Source: an uncultured Clostridia bacterium (lineage in GTDB: Bacteria > Bacillota > Clostridia > Christensenellales > Borkfalkiaceae). From it: a stretch of DNA of 6,972 bases. Position numbers and translations under genes: made by a program. Where the stretch lies: assembly GCA_947629225.1 (NCBI GenBank), contig CANRCY010000077.1, forward strand, positions 1-6,972, in the 5' to 3' direction. This document shows positions 1 to 4,570 of the stretch, piece after piece (the first letter of the stretch is position 1; each line of letters begins with the position of its first letter). The notes below the pieces were generated by a model that did not search any database, was not told where the DNA came from, and saw only the letters and a program-made list of their open reading frames with translations.

Positions 1-32
1 GGTGTCGCTTTGTTGACGACCTTGCATGTTGC

Positions 33-216
33 ACACCCCTTTCGGCGCAAAAGGCGCGCCACTTTCCCCTCAAAGGGGACAGCAAGGGAAAGGGACAAGC
101 CTCTCCCGCCCCCTTTACTCCAACTTTAAGGAGCTGGCGCGACGCACCTCTTCTCTTTCTTGGCTCCCCCTACGGAACGGAGAGGGGGAGCTGGCGCGTA
201 GCGCCTGAGGGGGTGT
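33..216. repeat. MITE-like palindromic intergenic element
   Basis: A 184-base non-coding element with 7-bp terminal inverted repeats, ACACCCC (33-39) and GGGGTGT (210-216). Inside, four hairpins are arranged in mirror order: GGCGC/GCGCC (44-60), TCCCCT/AGGGGA (65-79), GCTCCCCCT/AGGGGGAGC (163-191) and GGCGC/GCGCC around GTA (193-205). GGAGCTGGCGCG occurs twice (130-141 and 187-198), and the first copy looks like a decayed extra right end. No target-site duplication is obvious. The layout recalls GC-rich intergenic repeats that I associate with clostridial genomes, but no family name can be assigned from sequence alone. No transposase is encoded. Confidence 0.6.
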
Positions 217-348
217 TTCCTAAATTTACTGCGCGTTGGGAAATCGCATTTTCCATAAGCGCACACAATTTGCCGCATTCCTACGGCTTATTGTCCGAAG
301 AAGCGACTATTGAGAATAAACCCAATTGATGTACAAAGCCCATTTCCT

Positions 349-387
349 CGAACAAAAGCTTTTGCGAATGCAAAAGGATTTTGTTCG
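349..387. repeat. Strong 39-base hairpin
   Basis: The outer arms CGAACAAAA (349-357) and TTTTGTTCG (379-387) pair over 9 bp. The inner arms CTTTTGC (359-365) and GCAAAAG (370-376) pair over 7 bp around a GAAT loop. Only a small internal loop (G358 against G377-A378) interrupts them, giving 16 bp in all. There is no T-run on either side, so a simple terminator is unlikely. It may be an RNA-processing structure or part of an interspersed palindromic repeat. Confidence 0.6.
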
Positions 388-428
388 AAAGACAAAGAGA
401 GACATGGGTCAAAAAGAACAGACCCATG
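387..428 (-). terminator. Candidate intrinsic terminator after the pilin operon
   Basis: An 8-bp perfect inverted repeat (CATGGGTC at 403-410, GACCCATG at 421-428) encloses a 10-base loop. Read on the minus strand the stem is followed by TCTCTCTTTGTCTTT, which is T-rich but interrupted, so it would be a weak terminator. It lies about 105 bases past the last stop codon. On the plus strand the stem is followed by a C-run and no useful T-tract. It could instead be part of a dispersed repeat together with the adjoining hairpin. Confidence 0.4.
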
Positions 429-532
429 CCCCCCTTTATTGGAAAACGTTAAGAGAGAGTGAGCAAAATTATATATTCGTTCCATTCAAAACGTTTCGGT
501 GTATGCAATTTTTTAAGCGCGATCATGCCCCA

Positions 533-1090
533 TCACGGGTCGGTCTTTTGCGAGATCGGTACGATCGTCACCGCCTTTTTCCATAGCTCGCTAGTACCGT
601 CCGACGTGATCGAAATCGTGCAAGTGATGTTCTGCCGTTTGACTTTGCCGCTGCTGGATAGTATATTTTTCACTTCGAATATGATATCCTTGATGTGAAC
701 CTCATCATACGCCGCAGTGCTAATCGGGGCATAAGGGGTAACAGATGTCTCATCGAAAACGGACTTGGAAGAAATTTTTAACTGCCCGTCCTCAACGAAC
801 ATCGTACAGTTTTCCCCGTACGTCGTGCTGTCGTATGAGATTGTCTTGTCGCTTGTCGCGTCTTTTGTTTCAAATTTAAAAGATTCGCCGAAGCGCAGTT
901 CATTGGTGATGACTTTCATCACGTCAGAGCCGAGCACAGCCGCCTTAGAGACCGCCATCATTTCCTCGCCCGTGCCGAAGAGCCCGGACGTCCCCACGAT
1001 CGCCATGGACACGAACAACGCCAAAATCGCCGTCGCGATAAGCGCCTCGGCAAGCGTAAAGCCCCCTTTTTTTCTAATTCTCTTCTTCAT
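533..1090 (-). CDS. PilW/GspJ-like minor pilin, last gene of the operon
   Basis: A prepilin-like protein of 185 residues. The leader MKKRIRKKGG is followed by FTLAEALIATAILALF, so cleavage is after Gly10, mature Glu5 is residue 15 and the helix runs to about residue 35. The segment VMKVITNELRFGESFKFE at about 58-74 matches the layout of PilW/GspJ proteins, in which an amphipathic helix with an LR pair leads into beta-strands. Cys95 and Cys157 are the only cysteines and could form one disulfide. The length is typical of GspJ/PilW. The ATG overlaps the stop of the upstream pilin (ATGA), with AAGAGG eleven bases before it, so translational coupling is likely. No further gene follows on this strand within the window. 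Prepilin identity is secure; the PilW/GspJ assignment rests on size, motif and gene order. Confidence 0.82.
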   Translation of the reverse strand: MKKRIRKKGGFTLAEALIATAILALFVSMAIVGTSGLFGTGEEMMAVSKAAVLGSDVMKVITNELRFGESFKFETKDATSDKTISYDSTTYGENCTMFVEDGQLKISSKSVFDETSVTPYAPISTAAYDEVHIKDIIFEVKNILSSSGKVKRQNITCTISITSDGTSELWKKAVTIVPISQKTDP

Positions 1091-1410
1091 GAGTATGAAT
1101 GCCTCTTATATGCGGAATTGGATTCGTTGCCGAATTTATCGATTTTTACATCAAGTTTGCCGCCCTCGGAATCTTCAATTTTGGCACTCCCCGTTTCCGA
1201 TGTGGTTCCTTCCTCAAACATTTGCTCCATTTTGGAGATGTCGCTATAAAAGTTATCGTCCATTTTGGAAGCCTGTACGTTCAAACTCATGGCAGCGGAA
1301 TAGAGCGTTGCGATGAGCAAACACCCAAATGCGGCGATGAGCACGGAGATCAAGACCTCGACGAACGACTCGCCCTTTTTGTTTTTCAGTTTTCTAAGAA
1401 ATTTTTTCAT
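1087..1410 (-). CDS. Short PilV/GspI-like minor pilin
   Basis: A small prepilin-like protein of 107 residues. The leader MKKFLRKLKNKKG ends at a cleavage site before Glu14. The mature N-terminus is ESFVEVLISVLIAAFG, with Glu5 at residue 18 and a hydrophobic helix to about residue 40. The GES(F/L)xEVLxS pattern is common among PilV/GspI-type minor pilins of Gram-positive bacteria. The C-terminal part is short and charged, about 65 residues, with no cysteine pair, so the globular domain is minimal; GspI is also usually the smallest of its set. The same frame stays open upstream to 1587, but that segment lies inside the preceding gene. The ATG at 1410 overlaps the preceding stop (ATGA), has GAGG ten bases upstream, and starts exactly at a normal leader. 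The gene ends in an ATGA overlap with the next. Confidence 0.82.
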   Translation of the reverse strand: MKKFLRKLKNKKGESFVEVLISVLIAAFGCLLIATLYSAAMSLNVQASKMDDNFYSDISKMEQMFEEGTTSETGSAKIEDSEGGKLDVKIDKFGNESNSAYKRHSYS

Positions 1411-2258
1411 TTTGAACTTGCCTCGCCTCTTGAAATCACTACGTCCTCTCTTCTCCATTGAGCCGTCACTTGCAACGTTCTGTGCTGCAACATGCTGCCT
1501 GAAACAAATTCGCCAGCCGAATCTTTTTCGGCATAGGTGTATTTGGGCTCGCCTGTCTTTTGCACAAAATCCACTTTCGCTTGCCAATAGAGGGAAATTG
1601 CATATTCCCCCGTTACCAACTTGCTGCCTTCTTCCTCACCTTCGACTGTATTTTCTACCTGGAAGGAGAAAAGCAAGTTGTAGTCCGAGCCCATTTCAAG
1701 CGTACATTTGACGGGCTTGAAAACATTACTCTTCTCCGACCCGCTCACCGAGATCGTAAAGGTATAGGGTTTGAAAGCTTCAATGCTCGGTCTTTCTTTC
1801 CCCACCGACATATACCACTCGTTGGGAACGTTCAAATACGGGACGAGTTTTTCGCAATGGGCTTGAATTTTGCTGCAAAGAGTAAGGCTGCTCTCGCTCC
1901 CCCTCAATGTGCTTGCGCCGCTCATTGTAGAGGTGGTAGTCGTAGAATCGGGCAGCTTTAAGGAGTAAGAGTCGCTCTCTTCATGCTTGCCGTTCGTATA
2001 GTCCCAAGTGCGCGTGTAGTCATATTCGACCTCTTTTGAGGTAAACTGTAAATCATCGAGCATATCGACGATCATGAGCGCAGCGGAAGAGACGGAGTAA
2101 TAATCCTGTTCGCTCTTATGGGAGTAGCGTCCTGCGTTGGAAGCCGCCATCATGAGCGCGGAGACGCCCGCAAGCGCGCAGAGCAGAAAGATGAGCAGCG
2201 CGATCGCAATCGACGCCCCGCGTCTGAATTTATGTTTTTCGGTCATCAAGTTTTTCAC
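1407..2258 (-). CDS. PilX/GspK-like minor pilin
   Basis: Predicted membrane-anchored minor pilin of 283 residues. The leader is MKNLMTEKHKFRRG, with likely cleavage Gly14|Ala15, followed by a hydrophobic helix at about 15-39 (ASIAIALLIFLLCALAG). The RRGAS-x(3)-ALL pattern, the small-residue end of the helix and QDYYSVSSAAL at 51-61 resemble the PilX N-terminal family, where a Q-x-AYY-x-A-E-A-G-L segment is usual. The mature fifth residue is Ile19, so Glu5 is missing, as in GspK-type pseudopilins that cap the filament tip. The rest is soluble, with a Ser/Thr-rich stretch at 105-125, Cys at 128, 135 and 185, and beta-prone sequence to the end. The GTG start is preferred because of the AGGTG just upstream. 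Its stop overlaps the next ATG as ATGA. A role in tip assembly is inferred from family and position; the length is between typical PilX and GspK sizes. Confidence 0.78.
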   Translation of the reverse strand: MKNLMTEKHKFRRGASIAIALLIFLLCALAGVSALMMAASNAGRYSHKSEQDYYSVSSAALMIVDMLDDLQFTSKEVEYDYTRTWDYTNGKHEESDSYSLKLPDSTTTTSTMSGASTLRGSESSLTLCSKIQAHCEKLVPYLNVPNEWYMSVGKERPSIEAFKPYTFTISVSGSEKSNVFKPVKCTLEMGSDYNLLFSFQVENTVEGEEEGSKLVTGEYAISLYWQAKVDFVQKTGEPKYTYAEKDSAGEFVSGSMLQHRTLQVTAQWRREDVVISRGEASSK

Positions 2259-2263
2259 TTTTA

Positions 2264-2268
2264 CACCT
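2264..2268 (-). promoter_or_regulatory. Shine-Dalgarno site deciding the GTG start of the PilX/GspK-like gene
   Basis: On the minus strand AGGTG is followed by five bases (TAAAA) and then GTG at 2258. An in-frame ATG four codons later, at 2246, lies 17 bases from the AGGTG, which is too far. This favours the GTG start and a 14-residue leader. Confidence 0.65.
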
Positions 2269-2271
2269 GCC

Positions 2272-4570
2272 TTATGTGCTTTGTAGTCCCTCGATCTTTC
2301 CGATCAAAGCATTCAGTTGAGGCTTATATGATTGAAGTTTATCATAAATCTCCTGCGCCTTTTGCTTTTTCGCATCATTCCCATTTTTTGCACTTTGGCT
2401 CGCCGTTTCAAGTTTGGAGAATGCTCCGTTCGTCTCCATCCAACCTTTAATCGTAGAACGGATAGATTCCAATTCACCTTTTTGTTCGCTAACTTCCTTT
2501 TTCAAAGCGCTCTCGACGGTCGAAATAATTCCTTTAATAGCGTTATCAAGGCTTTCAATCTCCTTTTGCAAACCGCCCACCGTATCCTTGTTATTGATCG
2601 ACGACAAGTAGCTTGTCATGGAATTTAGCATGAACGCAACCTCTTCGATTGCCGCCGTCGTAGGATCAACATTCTCCGCCCAAAGATCTTGGGTGAGCCA
2701 ATCGCCGTAGTGGAAAAGAATGTAGGTCGTCGGAATGTCTTCGCCTTCTACTTCAAGCCCGAATACAAACGGGAACGGATAATAATGCGTATAATCGTTC
2801 TCATGATACGGGAACACATTGTTGAAGACGATATTGGTATTCTTATCGACATAGCTGCCGTCTGGAACAAGCCGTTTTGGGGTAGAATCTTCATTTGCTT
2901 TGTAACTGGTATAAGGATTTATATCTTCATCTTCACTACCATCGCTATGATAAGTCCATTTTTCATTCCCGTAGTCGTACATAAAGCCAAGAGAATGATC
3001 GCGCGTTTCTGTGTCGCTACCATGTACATATCCTCTTGCGGCATTGCGGAGCTCAGTCGCATTTTTGAGACAGTATCCCGAATCGGTGTATCCCCACCCC
3101 GAACCGAGATAGGTATCGACATTCGTGGTGAATGCTCCTATCAATTTTTTGAGATTATCAGACGAGGTGTCAGTGGCGTTCTCAATTTTGATTTTCAAAA
3201 CTTCAAGCGCTTCTTCCACGCCCGAGTTCGGCGACGCGACGCACAGCGCGGCATATCTGCGGAAGTTCGCAACAGGATCGCGCAGTATGCGCATGTCACC
3301 CTTGTTTCCTTCAATATCGACCACATCTTCAAAGTTATCTTTTTCCTCTTCCTTTGTGCCGTCGGGTATCTTGTGTTCGTCAAGAAGGTCATAAAGCTTG
3401 CCGAGTTGTTCCACGGCTTCGTCAATTAAAGATTGAATATCCTCCGCCGTATACCATTTTGCCGTTATCTCCACGCCATTTTCATCCTTATAGGCTTCTT
3501 CCTCATCGTTTGCGTCGATTGTCAATAGTTTATTGTAATTTTCTTTTAATTTTGTAAGGAGACTTTCGAGCTGCTTCTTTGCTTCGTCTGCATAACCCGC
3601 AGCTTCCGTGGCACATCCACTCATGGGACTGTTATTTGTCCACTTCGAGGTAATGGTCGGATATTCCCCCAACGCCTTGATGGCTTCCTCGATATTGGAA
3701 ATTTTCGCCTTTTCCAACATCTTTTCGCGCTCGACGGACGACATGCCGAGATCGCAGAGAAGCTCGTAAAAATTACCCGTCACAAGCCCGCGGAAATAAC
3801 GGTAGATGAGTTCGCCTGTTTTATCCTTCAAACCTTCTTGGTAATAGTCCTTCGCCTTGTCGAAAAGGCGGTGAAGAAGATCGGAGCCGAAGTGTTGATA
3901 GAAAAGTCCTTCATGATAGAAATACGTATATTCAGTGTAAGACTCCCCTTTGCTATTCGTCTTGTTTTCCTCTTTGACAATCTCTTTCTCGTCATTGCCG
4001 AGAATGGCATTGAGATTATCCTTCGCTGTCTTTTTTTGCTCATCCGTGGCAGAATCACTGAGGAGCGTATTATATTGCTCCTTCAAAAAGTTATAATAGT
4101 CCATAAAGGTGTAAACACCTGCTTTGCCGTTTATGGTAAAGTCGTTGAGTTTCTTCTTGACGTCGTTGCTCCCTTTATAGGACATGGAAACCGTATGTTC
4201 TTCCCCTGTGTCGTCGGTATACGTCCCATCGTATATGACATGAAGCGCCTGCACAAGCGTTAAATAAATACCCTCATGCTCAGTCCCGTCGTCATTCTTC
4301 TCCACTTTTCCTTCGACTCTTGCTCTATCTTGATCGAACCAAATCTTCTCTGTATACTGATAATAACCTCCCGGATAGTCGGTTTCTTGTTCTACCTCGT
4401 AGAGAATCCTGTCCATCAATTCTTTGATCTTATCGAGCGTTTGAAGCTTTTTGAGCCAAACGATCTTATCGGAAGCCTTTCCGATCTCTTTAAGCAAATT
4501 GTCCTTGTCCGAAGAATCCTTGATCTTTCCTTCGAAATCTTGGACTGTATCTTTCATCGCCTCAAAATAA
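2272..4570 (-). other. Unrecognised C-terminal region of the giant pilin
   Basis: This segment encodes roughly the last 765 residues of the giant protein, and I do not recognise a family. Acidic and basic residues are abundant. Helix-prone stretches lie near mature residues 795-860, 925-990, 1115-1145, 1165-1200 and 1435-1559; the last has a coiled-coil-like pattern of Leu/Ile among Lys/Glu. Between them is an aromatic-rich, probably beta section near 1375-1425 (for example FPYHENDYTHYYPFPF). Cysteines are sparse (1066, 1113, 1237, 1294). Hand counts show lower GC in sampled 60-base blocks here (38-45%) than in most blocks of the pilin and GLUG portion (45-62%). It could be the ligand-binding module, a spacer, or both. 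Confidence 0.5.

Larger units (their letters stand above)
1..532. other. Non-coding region downstream of the operon
   Basis: No convincing gene is present. Besides the element at 33-216 and the hairpins at 349-387 and 403-428, positions 217-348 and 429-532 show only ordinary sequence of mixed composition. Short open frames at 26-208 (plus) and 288-485 (minus) run through the repeats, lack ribosome binding sites and have no recognisable protein features. Position 1 may sit near a neighbouring gene outside the window. Confidence 0.6.

Noticed and set aside
26..208. 60-codon plus-strand frame
   Set aside because: It coincides almost exactly with the palindromic element at 33-216, and its sequence is just the translation of the hairpins.
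288..485. 65-codon minus-strand frame after the operon
   Set aside because: It runs through both hairpins, has no Shine-Dalgarno sequence and no leader or domain. It is probably chance.
1..532. CRISPR array or tRNA in the downstream region
   Set aside because: The repeats are palindromic and irregularly spaced, not direct repeats with uniform spacers, and no cloverleaf or CCA-ended structure is visible.
1411..1587. Upstream extension of the short pilin to a start at 1587
   Set aside because: The extra 59 residues overlap the PilX/GspK-like gene and would place the prepilin leader internally; the ATG at 1410 fits the leader and the ATGA coupling.
2689..3429. 246-codon open frame on the plus strand
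   Set aside because: It is antisense to the 3' part of the giant gene, with no ribosome binding site or domain; the minus-strand frame is continuous through it.
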